Assembly (NCBI RefSeq): GCF_029203305.1
Contig: NC_089465.1
Span: 1,054,001 to 1,118,000 of the forward strand
Source of the DNA: Yamadazyma tenuis
Lineage: Eukaryota; Ascomycota; Pichiomycetes; Serinales; Debaryomycetaceae
Length of the DNA stretch: 64,000 bases
Direction of reading: 5' to 3'
This document shows, one piece after another, positions 28,077 to 37,599 of the stretch. Each line of letters opens with the position of its first letter. Positions within the stretch are counted from its first letter, which is position 1. A model generated the notes under the pieces. That model was not told the DNA's origin. It did no database searches and saw only the letters and a program-made list of their open reading frames with translations. The position numbers and the translations under genes were made by a program.

Positions 28077-31000
28077 CTAAATCCCCCCGATCGACCAGAT
28101 CTCCTGCTCGTCCTCGATTCGGTCACTAAACAACGTCTCTTCGTCTCCTCCCTGCTCAATTCTCTCCACCTCGATCTTCGCCAACCTCACTGCCACTCTC
28201 TTTGTGTAGTCGCCTATCGATCTTTTAATAAACTTCAAGCCAAGCTCAGCAACTTCGATATTATCTGGTTGTTTGTCAAACCAAGTGTTGAAAACCTGCT
28301 CTGTTTCAGTGAGCTTCAACACCGACAAATAACACTTTTCGGCAGCCAACTTCACTGGGATCACCATCGACCGCACCTGGTTGAACACAACCGGGATCAC
28401 AAGGTCTAAGTTGTTTTCAAGGTAGTCATACTTCAATCTGCCAACCGTTCTCAACACAATGATGGAAATACGCTTGGTATCCACAAGTACATCGGGATTC
28501 GAAATCAACTTACACAACTGGTACACCAACCGGCTGGCCTGGTCCTGTGAAAGCTCTGCTTCACACAACAAGAGTTTGCCGATGGCCATGGCGGAATTGT
28601 CACCAATGAACGGGTCGAGGATGTCGCTCGAGGACACTAAGAACTCGGTGATGGGGTCCAATAGACTCGTCAACTTGGAGCTCGACTCCTTCAAGAACGC
28701 ATTGAGTCCAATAAGCGAGAACCTCAATTGGTCTCTATCCTTGGTCAAAATCTTCGTCTTGACAATGGTTTCGGTTTCCTCCACTGACAAGATCTTGGAG
28801 AGTGTTCCCAAAAGTTTGGCATACTGCAAGCTGATTTTACCCTTGACATTGGCAAACTCATCTTCAATCAAACTCATGATATTCTGCTTACTCGACTCGT
28901 TCAACTTATCACCGGCCTTTTGAACGATTTCCAAAATGGCCTTTAACATGGTCAACTTGATTTCCTCAACATCGCTATTTTTGCAGCCACTGATCAACTC
29001 GATAATCAACGAGTCAATACGTGGTTGGAACTTGATCAAGATTCCCAACCCTTCCACCGACCGGTTTCTCAACTCGTCATTGTTGGGATCACTCAAGAGC
29101 CGTACAAATGTTCTTTGTAACTGTGGAATAAAAGGTCTTAAGAATTGTGGGATCTTCAACAACAAGTTGTTGATGGCCATCAAAATGCTGGCCTTAATGT
29201 TCGAGTTGACCTTTTCACCGATTACTCTGATCAATGGACCCGTGATCACGGTGGAAAATGGTCTTAAGTTTTCTCCAGGAGTTTTTTCCACAATATCGGC
29301 AATACCCATCGCACTTACTTCTCTTTGTTCACTGTTACCGTACATCAACCCTTGCAAGAAAATCGGTAAGATACAGTTGGGGCCCTTGGGCAACTTGAAG
29401 GCATCCAACTCTTCACCTTTGACTCCTGTTAACATCAATGATTGCTGAGCGGGCTTGGCCAACTTTTCAAGTGACTCCTTTGGTTGGGCTTTGATCAACG
29501 CACTCAAGGCTTCAAACGTTCCCTTGACCACTTCAGCAGACTTGTCACCCAAAGAAAGGATAAACGATTGCACCATGTCCACCAAGTAAACAGAATAGTC
29601 CAAGTTTGTGTTTTCAAAGAACATTGCCAATCTTTCGAAAACAGCTGCTCTTTTTCTATAATCTTCGTGTTTGGTCAACGACAATAATGTCTGCATCAAC
29701 GGGTTGACTCCGTCTTGGTCATTAATAGAAGCCAAGATCTTGTCCAACGACTTCTTGATGAAATCACGGTTGTCTTCCGAATCAGCACCAATAATCAAGT
29801 CCATCAACGTGTTGATGATCAACGTTAACTTTCTGTATAACGCATTTCCAGCCACTGACGCCAACGAACTCAAGGCTCCCACCTTAAAGTTGTCGATGGG
29901 AGGAGACAACAACGTAGGGATCAAGATTGGGAAGATCACATCAGACTTGGTCGACATGATATCTTGTAAAGCCAAAAGAGCGTATTCGGAATCGTTGGAC
30001 TCCAACTTATTCAATAAGTTTGGAATGATTTCGTCAATGACCTTCTTGCCCAACTCGGTTTGTAAAGTATCAAATGCCACTGCAGAGGCATTTCTGACAT
30101 TGGCAGATTCGTCCATAAGAGTCTTATAGACTATTTCAATAAATATGTCCTGGAACTCAATTAACCCTTCCTCAGACGTGGACTTGATCAACTCCGTCAA
30201 TGCAATACAAACACCTTCCTTGATGTTGGCATCATCAGACTCTAATAACTGTAACAAGTTGGGTAGAACCTGTGATAATGAGTTGCCAGCCCCGACTCTC
30301 TTGACCATTTCTCCCATGGTATTGGCTGCAATGGTCTTTTCAACTTCTTCATCGGATGCCAACTTCTTGATGATGACTTCCACAAGAGCAGGTAAGATCT
30401 CCTTGACCATCTTAGGAGTGTTGGCCACAAGAGCCTTCCAAATCTCAACAGCCTTGTTTCTGACAATTCCATTGACATCACTTCTACACATGAACAACAA
30501 TGCCAACACTGTATCTCTGTGAGACTTACCCAAGATCGAGATTAAGGACTTGTTAATTTCACCATTGTTGGTGTCCAAGTCCTCTCCATCGATCAACTCG
30601 TTCTTTCCAGAGATTCCAGTGACTTGGAACAACAAGTCTCCGGTCAATTCGACCGACGACAATCTGATTCGGTAGTTGACATCGTTCAACCCGTTTTCCA
30701 ATTCGGGCAACAACAAGTCAATGGCAATCTTGGCGTAGTTTCTGACAATCAACCTTCCTGACCTCAAGGCCATATCTCTGATTTCTTCGTCTGTGTCGGC
30801 TAAACCGTTCAAGATGGGAGGAATAATTTTACTCAAGTATGGAGCAAATTGAGAACCGAAGCATACTGGTAAGTACAAGAGTAACGGCATGAAACCTGCT
30901 CTGACAAAGCTCTTGGAAGACTTTGCATTGGATAAGATCACCGGCAAGAGCTCGTCCAACTTGCTTAATCCTAAACCACAAATAACTTCAGCCAATGCTT

Positions 31001-34000
31001 GAGCAGAACCCAACCTATCCCCAGCTTTAGCTTCATCTTGCAAGTTTCCTAACAACTTAGGAATCAAATCTGGGAACTGTTCCTCGCCCAACTTCTCCAC
31101 CAAAGAACCCAAAGCTCTAGCAGCAGTGGATCTGGTGGCAGGAACGGGGTCCACCATGGAAATCTCCAATTCTTGTATTAAGGTGTTCAAGTAAGGTTTC
31201 AAATCCTTCGTATCCACCAAAATGGCCATATTACCAACAATTTGACAGGCCTTTCTTTTGGTGGATGCAGACCGGTCCTTCATACCTCTGTGGATGACGT
31301 GGATAATCAATGCCAATGAAGGGCCATCGATGTAGTGAACAAATTGGGTTTTGATCAACTTGTCCAAGGCCGCATCGGTATGCCTGGTAGGATCACCAAT
31401 GGCCTTGATCAAGTCAGGAACAACTCTTTGGATTTCCGGGTTTCTGATGACTTCCCCAAATCTCTTAAGAGAGAGATCTGCTGCTTTCCGGACCTCTTTA
31501 TGGGTATCGTTTAAGACACCCACGATTTCTGGAATGATTATCGACAACGAAGAAGACAACTGTGCTGGGTCCAAGTAGGCCATTGAACCCAAAAGTTCAA
31601 CAGACCCTTTCTTGGACCGCCAAGCAGTCTCGTCCAAGTGGGAAATAGCCAAAGGAATCAACTTCTTGACGCCAAAACTCGTTGTGTTTGACATGATGAT
31701 CTTAGCAGCTCTGTCTGTGGCCAATCTAACTTCTGCCGACTGATCTCCCAATGACTTCAAGAGGTTGGGCAAGATCTCAATCACGTAAGGTTCAAAGAAT
31801 TTACCCAACGTGAAAGACAAGCATTCGTAAGCCAAAGAAACAGACTCTCTTTTGATAGTGCTCTTCTTGTCTTCAACGGCATCCCCCAATAATCTCATTA
31901 CATCGAAATCTTGCAATGCTTTAATACCCAATCCTTTCACCACCCCGGCAATTCCATAAGCAGCACCTTTCCTGGTGCTCACATCATGGGATACGTCAAA
32001 CAAGTCGTCAAAGAGTCTGTCGACGTAGGCTCGCAAGAATTTTGTCTCGAACAAATGCACCAAGGATGCCAAACACTTGGAAATGGCAATCTGGACATTT
32101 TCACTCGGGGTCTTCAAAGTCACGATTAATCTGTCCAAGATGATGTTGATTCTGTTGTCACTCGAATCAAAGTGTTTTCCTAAGGATCCATACAAGATGA
32201 TGATGGACTCTTTGATGTTATTATCAGTGATGGTTTCAAGGGAACTCTCAAAGATGGGCACCAAACTCTCCAAGTGGTCCAAACTGAAGTAGCTGATGAT
32301 CTCTATACCCGAGTCCTGGAGTTCCTGGCGTACTAATTCGTTTTTGTCGTTCAAGGCCTTTTCATTGATCAAGAACTTAAACACCCGGGCGATTTGGGCA
32401 TCGTTGAACAATGGAGTCATTAACTTCAACGTCAAGGCCACAGTGGATCGCATTTCCCATTGGTCTATGTTGGTGACTGAGCTCTTGATAACCAACCCAA
32501 ACTCATCCAACTTGGGGGGTGGTGGTTTGGAGTGAGTATCGTAGAAACTGAACATAAACTGCAAGAATTCATCCAATTTTCCCAGTTCGAATCCTTTCAC
32601 AGAGTCAAAGATAGAGGTTGCGATTGACAATCTCAACCCTGAGTCTTGTTCGTTGGAGAAAGACTCCAAGATCTCGAAAGGAGTGACTTCGGTAATAGTG
32701 AAGCTGTTCTCACTCCAGATGGTTTGAGATACACTGGCAATACGATCCTCATTATCGTGAAGAGTGATCCAGATCTCGTTGCAGGTGTCCATGGGCAACT
32801 CGAACTCCAGATCAAGCACTTCCAAAATGGTGAGTTTGGTATTGACATCAGAAGTGATCAAACTATCAAGCAATATCTTCAAATCAGGTACTTCAAAGTT
32901 CAAAGAAATGTTGGAACACACCGACATAAAACAGTCCTTGGCCATCTTCAGCTTGGAAGGCAATTTGATTAACTTCAAGATGAGGTTCAAGATGTCGTAC
33001 CTAGGAATGAGCTCACTAGCAAAAATCTCCGCATGGCTGTTGAGGATCTCAATGGCCAAAAGAAGTTGTTCTTCCTTCGGGTCTTCATTCACAAACTCGG
33101 ACGTTGTCACAAGCTTGGAGGATTTGACAGCCACGTCGTAGCCAATGCTCAAGATCTTGATTAACATTGGGTACAAATAGGACATGGAAACAAAGTCTAA
33201 GGTCATTTGGTCCGAAAGGAACTTGATTCTGAACAAGATCCTGGAAATAACCGAGTCATCCACCAGTTGGTTTGTGTAGAACTTGATGGTGTTCAAAGCT
33301 ACCAACTGCTTGAAACTAAGGTCAAAGTTGGACCAAATGCACGTTGATAAGTGTATGAACGTGGTGGAAAACAAGTTGCAGGTCACTCTGTTGATCAAGT
33401 CAAAGTTCTCAAACAACCCAGTCAAAATGGTCATCAAGCTGGGGAACCAGGTCTCAATGTCGGTGTTGAAGTTCTTCGAGATATCGACCAACTCGTTGAT
33501 GATGTTGAAGTCCTTGATCAAGTTGTTGACTTTGGTCTGGGTGTCTCGCTTGATAAGGTCTTCCTTGGCTTTCTGCTGGTTAACCAACTTTTGGTCTTCT
33601 TTGGACACCTTCTTCAACTCTTGGCGCAAGTCCATTTCCCACTTCTGGGTTTCGTAGTCCTTGGAGTTCTTATTCAACTCGAGCTTTGAGTTCTTCAATA
33701 CATTCACCACCGGGAACTCCGAGTCGTTCTGCCAGATCTTAAACGTGAGATCGTCGATGTGGAAGTCCAACTCGTGTTTGAAGGAAGATATCAATTGGGG
33801 GATAATGAGCTTAGGCACCACAAAACACAACTGACCCATGGTGACAATAGCACTTCTGTAAATAGGTGAGTCGGTGGGCTGGGTATCCAAGATCTCCAAC
33901 GTCAATTGGTAGATTGAGGTGAAATTCTCGGTGATGTACTGTTCTATGGGCAAAGAAATCAACAGGGTCAAGCCGATCCACCCGTTTTTAATTTTGAACG

Positions 34001-35804
34001 GTTCGTAATTTGCAACCAACGTTAATTTGGGTGAGTTGTTGATTCTGATCAACTTCTTCAACACATTCGAGGTGTGTTTATAGTCTAGGTTCAAGTCGTC
34101 GGTGGCTGAAAGAGTATCAGCTTTGACAAGGTAGTCAAATGTTGAATCGATCAACGTTCCAGCTATCTTCTCGCGGGTTTGTGAGTCGGAGACCACAGAT
34201 AAACAGTGGTTTCTGGATAACAGTGGAGCATTGGACGATGCCAACAAGTACAACCAGCAGAACCCATAGTCGTCTTTGTGGAAGTCAGGCCCCACGATTT
34301 CCAAGAGTTTAGCACCCCAACTAAGATCATTCGGTTCAGTTAACTTACTGAATATCTTAATGGAAATGACGTGAATCTTGTCGTTCACAAATACCTTGTC
34401 CAAATCCACCGGCAAGTCGAATTTCTTGATGATATATATAGAGACGAAAATGCAGGAAACACCTTTGCTGTTGACGAGGATCAAAGGTGAAGCAAGGAAC
34501 TCGCTGATGGTGGCTGCAAAATCCAAGGATTCGACTTTCTTCACATCGTTGAACTTGGGATTGGCCTCGAGGAAGTTCCCGATGGCCGTGAACCACAAGC
34601 TCCTCAAGTTGGGTTTCTTGTTCTTGGATCCATCATTGACCAAAGCCTGGTACGTGGGAGCGAACTCAGAGTTGAAGTAGTTGGTAACAAATGCCTGGAT
34701 CAAGTGTGTTAACGTCTGTTCATTCATATCTTTTTTTATTATCGGCACCAATGCGTCCAACAACAGCTCCTTGTTGTCGAAATCTACATGGGCAACCAAC
34801 TTGTAGATCAAGACCTTGGAGTCCACTGTGGCAGTCTTGGCCAAGTCAATTAAGGCTCTGTAGTCCGAAAAGCCCAAACGCACCAACATGTTGTAACACT
34901 CACTTCGGACAGTTTCCTTGGTGTTTTTCAACCCGTTCAAGACCTTGGCGATAAACTTACTATCGTTTATGGCCTGTTTGACAGGTGGATGGTTAATGTT
35001 CTGGAGAATCCTAGGAATCAAATAGCCCAACGAAAGTTCCGAGTTCTTCATGATAAGCTTTTCAAAGGGCGTCAATAAGTCAGTTGCATTGGTGGCATTG
35101 ACAAATTCGTCGGTGAAGGCGCCAAACAATTCCAAGGAGTAAGAGTTTGGAACTTTAGGAAACGATGCGGTGATGAGGCTGTTAAATTGTTCGATAATCT
35201 CGGTGTCTTTTGTAGCCAAGTGGTAGTGCAACTCGGGAGACGTCGGCTGCAAGTCGACACACGTAGCCACCACGAGCGACACAAGATTAAGGTCGAAGTC
35301 ACTGGAGATAAACCAGTCAATGAGGTCTTTGGTTAACACTTTTGACAAGGTGAGTTTTGTATTGGCAACAATGGACCTGAAGATTCTCTTATCTCTGGAG
35401 CCGTGATTGTGGGATGCCTCTAAACACATATCGAGGACTCTGGCCCACACATGTAGCAATTTGGGGTCATTTTTCATAGGGACCTGTTCGATAAGTAGAG
35501 AACACCAGGTCAACAACGTCAATAAGTCGGTCAAAGCAATGGACTTGTCGGACTCGGCGATGGGAGCAATGAATCCAAGGACCTTCTGGTGGTGGCCCAA
35601 GGCGATGAAGTGTCGGACGATATTGGCCACTTGGGATCTACTTTGACTATCCTGGTAATGGCTGTAGGATCTTAAACAAAAGGCGAGCAAGAGCGGCTGG
35701 TCCTCAGGAGAAAGAGTGTTTGCCTCCAATTGGTTGCTAAGGTCACGGAGATACGGCACGCGCACCTTGGTGAGCGAGCTACGTAGTTTTGTGCCGTCTA
35801 TCAT
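28077..35804 (-). CDS. GCN1: translational activator Gcn1
   Basis: A 2575-residue HEAT-repeat protein, close to the 2672 residues of S. cerevisiae Gcn1. Almost the whole length consists of ~40-residue helical repeats. The central part (about 1300-1650), with phrases such as VSTRKGAAYGIAGVVKGLG and VRLATDRAAKIIM, is the eEF3-like region that contacts ribosomes. The C-terminal part (about 1950-2350) corresponds to the Gcn2 RWD-binding region. Gcn1 sits on translating, collided ribosomes and passes uncharged-tRNA signals to the kinase Gcn2. The frame extends 8 codons upstream without ATG, so the first ATG at 35802-35804 (MIDGTKLRSS) is used. No introns or breaks are visible. It is convergent with MIG1. 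Confidence 0.93.
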   Translation of the reverse strand: MIDGTKLRSSLTKVRVPYLRDLSNQLEANTLSPEDQPLLLAFCLRSYSHYQDSQSRSQVANIVRHFIALGHHQKVLGFIAPIAESDKSIALTDLLTLLTWCSLLIEQVPMKNDPKLLHVWARVLDMCLEASHNHGSRDKRIFRSIVANTKLTLSKVLTKDLIDWFISSDFDLNLVSLVVATCVDLQPTSPELHYHLATKDTEIIEQFNSLITASFPKVPNSYSLELFGAFTDEFVNATNATDLLTPFEKLIMKNSELSLGYLIPRILQNINHPPVKQAINDSKFIAKVLNGLKNTKETVRSECYNMLVRLGFSDYRALIDLAKTATVDSKVLIYKLVAHVDFDNKELLLDALVPIIKKDMNEQTLTHLIQAFVTNYFNSEFAPTYQALVNDGSKNKKPNLRSLWFTAIGNFLEANPKFNDVKKVESLDFAATISEFLASPLILVNSKGVSCIFVSIYIIKKFDLPVDLDKVFVNDKIHVISIKIFSKLTEPNDLSWGAKLLEIVGPDFHKDDYGFCWLYLLASSNAPLLSRNHCLSVVSDSQTREKIAGTLIDSTFDYLVKADTLSATDDLNLDYKHTSNVLKKLIRINNSPKLTLVANYEPFKIKNGWIGLTLLISLPIEQYITENFTSIYQLTLEILDTQPTDSPIYRSAIVTMGQLCFVVPKLIIPQLISSFKHELDFHIDDLTFKIWQNDSEFPVVNVLKNSKLELNKNSKDYETQKWEMDLRQELKKVSKEDQKLVNQQKAKEDLIKRDTQTKVNNLIKDFNIINELVDISKNFNTDIETWFPSLMTILTGLFENFDLINRVTCNLFSTTFIHLSTCIWSNFDLSFKQLVALNTIKFYTNQLVDDSVISRILFRIKFLSDQMTLDFVSMSYLYPMLIKILSIGYDVAVKSSKLVTTSEFVNEDPKEEQLLLAIEILNSHAEIFASELIPRYDILNLILKLIKLPSKLKMAKDCFMSVCSNISLNFEVPDLKILLDSLITSDVNTKLTILEVLDLEFELPMDTCNEIWITLHDNEDRIASVSQTIWSENSFTITEVTPFEILESFSNEQDSGLRLSIATSIFDSVKGFELGKLDEFLQFMFSFYDTHSKPPPPKLDEFGLVIKSSVTNIDQWEMRSTVALTLKLMTPLFNDAQIARVFKFLINEKALNDKNELVRQELQDSGIEIISYFSLDHLESLVPIFESSLETITDNNIKESIIILYGSLGKHFDSSDNRINIILDRLIVTLKTPSENVQIAISKCLASLVHLFETKFLRAYVDRLFDDLFDVSHDVSTRKGAAYGIAGVVKGLGIKALQDFDVMRLLGDAVEDKKSTIKRESVSLAYECLSFTLGKFFEPYVIEILPNLLKSLGDQSAEVRLATDRAAKIIMSNTTSFGVKKLIPLAISHLDETAWRSKKGSVELLGSMAYLDPAQLSSSLSIIIPEIVGVLNDTHKEVRKAADLSLKRFGEVIRNPEIQRVVPDLIKAIGDPTRHTDAALDKLIKTQFVHYIDGPSLALIIHVIHRGMKDRSASTKRKACQIVGNMAILVDTKDLKPYLNTLIQELEISMVDPVPATRSTAARALGSLVEKLGEEQFPDLIPKLLGNLQDEAKAGDRLGSAQALAEVICGLGLSKLDELLPVILSNAKSSKSFVRAGFMPLLLYLPVCFGSQFAPYLSKIIPPILNGLADTDEEIRDMALRSGRLIVRNYAKIAIDLLLPELENGLNDVNYRIRLSSVELTGDLLFQVTGISGKNELIDGEDLDTNNGEINKSLISILGKSHRDTVLALLFMCRSDVNGIVRNKAVEIWKALVANTPKMVKEILPALVEVIIKKLASDEEVEKTIAANTMGEMVKRVGAGNSLSQVLPNLLQLLESDDANIKEGVCIALTELIKSTSEEGLIEFQDIFIEIVYKTLMDESANVRNASAVAFDTLQTELGKKVIDEIIPNLLNKLESNDSEYALLALQDIMSTKSDVIFPILIPTLLSPPIDNFKVGALSSLASVAGNALYRKLTLIINTLMDLIIGADSEDNRDFIKKSLDKILASINDQDGVNPLMQTLLSLTKHEDYRKRAAVFERLAMFFENTNLDYSVYLVDMVQSFILSLGDKSAEVVKGTFEALSALIKAQPKESLEKLAKPAQQSLMLTGVKGEELDAFKLPKGPNCILPIFLQGLMYGNSEQREVSAMGIADIVEKTPGENLRPFSTVITGPLIRVIGEKVNSNIKASILMAINNLLLKIPQFLRPFIPQLQRTFVRLLSDPNNDELRNRSVEGLGILIKFQPRIDSLIIELISGCKNSDVEEIKLTMLKAILEIVQKAGDKLNESSKQNIMSLIEDEFANVKGKISLQYAKLLGTLSKILSVEETETIVKTKILTKDRDQLRFSLIGLNAFLKESSSKLTSLLDPITEFLVSSSDILDPFIGDNSAMAIGKLLLCEAELSQDQASRLVYQLCKLISNPDVLVDTKRISIIVLRTVGRLKYDYLENNLDLVIPVVFNQVRSMVIPVKLAAEKCYLSVLKLTETEQVFNTWFDKQPDNIEVAELGLKFIKRSIGDYTKRVAVRLAKIEVERIEQGGDEETLFSDRIEDEQEIWSIGGI

Positions 35805-36015
35805 GGATGGTCTATGGTAGGCTTGCAATTGATCTGATATTACTCACAGTGCGAGTTGAAAAATTTTCCCATTACCCGGAAGCCAGGGACAGACGGGGTG
35901 CGGGAGCGTACGGCGGTACTCCAGGACGGTGCGGCCACCGAAACTACTTTTCGCAACCAAATCGTGAATACATTAACCATTCCAATAAATAATCTATAAA
36001 CCTTTTTTTGCTCTT

Positions 36016-36723
36016 TCAATGACCGTGCTTAAAACAACACCGGTTACCGTACCGGCACGAGCCAAACCGTGACCAGTTTGCACATGGCTTGGACCGCCAG
36101 TTAGAGGGCCTTTCAACCCGTTTAAGCTCGCACTCGCCGTGCGCAAACTGACACTTGTTGCCATAGGGACAATAACTGTTCTTCATAAATGAGCCACACA
36201 ACTCCGTCTTGTACAACTGCGTGTTCACCGGCTTCTTATCCTCGACCGACCCGGGTGTGCTCGAGATGGGGGAAAGGCTGACACCAGATTTAAAGGGGGA
36301 AGCCAGGTTGATGGACGCCAAGTTGGCGGCGGTGAGGGACTGGCCCAGCGACGCAAACGGGTCGCAAGGGTCGGCAAACGGTGGGGCGCTCGTAGTGCTG
36401 GCACCTGACGGGCCATAGATATAATTCAAGTCGTAGTCAATTCCCGAGTTCAAGAGCGAACAGGATGAGCTGGACCCAGTGGAGGTGTTTGAGTTGACCT
36501 TGGAAAGGGCGGCGAGGCTGGTGGTCAGAGCCACGAGAGCCACTGCCAGGGACACTCCAGGGGGTGATATCTGGCTGGGAGTTGCCTGGTTGATGGATAC
36601 TTGATTTTGGGAATATTGGGAACCAGCCCAGATATTGTGGCGTACTGCTGGAGATTGATGTGAATGGAGGTGACGAGTGTCATCAGTAGACCACAAGTCG
36701 GACAACAAATCGATGGAAGTCAT
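36016..36723 (-). CDS. tandem CCCH zinc-finger mRNA-decay factor, Cth/TIS11-like
   Basis: A 235-residue protein of the tristetraprolin family. The first ~165 residues are Ser/Ala/Pro-rich. The last 70 carry two Cys-x8-Cys-x5-Cys-x3-His fingers preceded by the canonical lead-ins YKTELCGSF and RSKPCANW, spaced by 18 residues. The protein ends at the second finger (CCFKHGH), as in yeast Cth1/Cth2. The family binds AU-rich elements in 3'UTRs and destabilises mRNAs, in yeast chiefly those for iron-consuming proteins under iron shortage. A TATA-like element on the minus strand (TATAAATAC near 36776-36784) lies ~55 bases upstream of the ATG at 36721-36723. Confidence 0.85.
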   Translation of the reverse strand: MTSIDLLSDLWSTDDTRHLHSHQSPAVRHNIWAGSQYSQNQVSINQATPSQISPPGVSLAVALVALTTSLAALSKVNSNTSTGSSSSCSLLNSGIDYDLNYIYGPSGASTTSAPPFADPCDPFASLGQSLTAANLASINLASPFKSGVSLSPISSTPGSVEDKKPVNTQLYKTELCGSFMKNSYCPYGNKCQFAHGECELKRVERPSNWRSKPCANWSRFGSCRYGNRCCFKHGH

Positions 36724-37599
36724 GACAGTCAAATGGGTAGTGCAGATGGAAATGCCAAAAAATTGGACAATTGCAGGGTATTTATAAGTTGGTAAAAAAC
36801 TGGCGGTGATAATAAAAGATGTTCCGGATTTCGGATATTATTGCAAATAGGCCAATAACTGTTTTTGTGTCACGTTTCAGGGGATTGGCTACACCAGGGA
36901 AACAGCCGTTTAGGAAATGATGGGGGAAGTAAATTGGTGGCGGTTCTAGGTTGGGGATTTGGTGGGTTTTATATGTCCAGTCACAGAAGAGGAGAGTTTT
37001 TGGGTATGTTTTTGGTTGGCAGATTTGGGCCGCTTTTTGAAGGTAGTGCAGAAGTCTCTCCACCTTCGGAATTGCCTGATGGCGAGGGGAAGTGCGATGG
37101 GTGTAAGGGTCAAGAATATGAATAAGGTGGTGGTAGAAAGTGGCACGGGTCACGGGGAGGATTTGGTGACGGTGGTACTGGTGTTGGTGGTATAGGAGAA
37201 ATGTTGTGTAGTTCCCCTCCTTCAGTTGGTGGTTGGTCCACACCGGCCTTCTCCTCCCGATCGTGTACAGGCGGGCCCTGGGAGGAGACCTAGTAGTGTG
37301 GTGGTTGATGTGCGATGGTAGTGCGCGGGAGGTAGTGCGATGTTCATTTGCCCGGAGATTAGATTTATTGGTTTGGCGATGAGCACGAGACACAAGAAGA
37401 GGAGAACCAGGAACTCGGAACCAGGAACTCGGAACCAGGAACTCGGAACCAGGAACTCAAAACCAGCAGCATAAACTGCTAAATAAAGATTACATATTAA
37501 ATAGGAGCTATTACAAAAGGCAAATCCAGACCTACTGAGCAGTTCCACCCATCGCCCTAGGCTAGCCACACTGGTCCCAGGCCGACCCACGCTGGCGCC
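36724..37599. other. divergent intergenic region between the CCCH gene and SGS1
   Basis: 876 bases. The proximal part is the CCCH promoter. G-rich plus-strand sequence at 36930-37210 gives long but implausible open frames. The tandem 14-bp repeat at 37405-37460 lies ~140 bases before SGS1. No gene is called. Confidence 0.45.
37405..37460. repeat. 14-bp tandem repeat, four copies
   Basis: Four head-to-tail copies of AACCAGGAACTCGG: 37405-37418, 37419-37432, 37433-37446 and 37447-37460. The first three are identical and the last has AA for the final GG. Confidence 0.95.

Noticed and set aside
36782..37393. 203-codon minus-strand open frame upstream of the CCCH gene
   Set aside because: The His/Thr/Arg-rich composition arises from G-rich plus-strand repeats; no domain, and it occupies a promoter.
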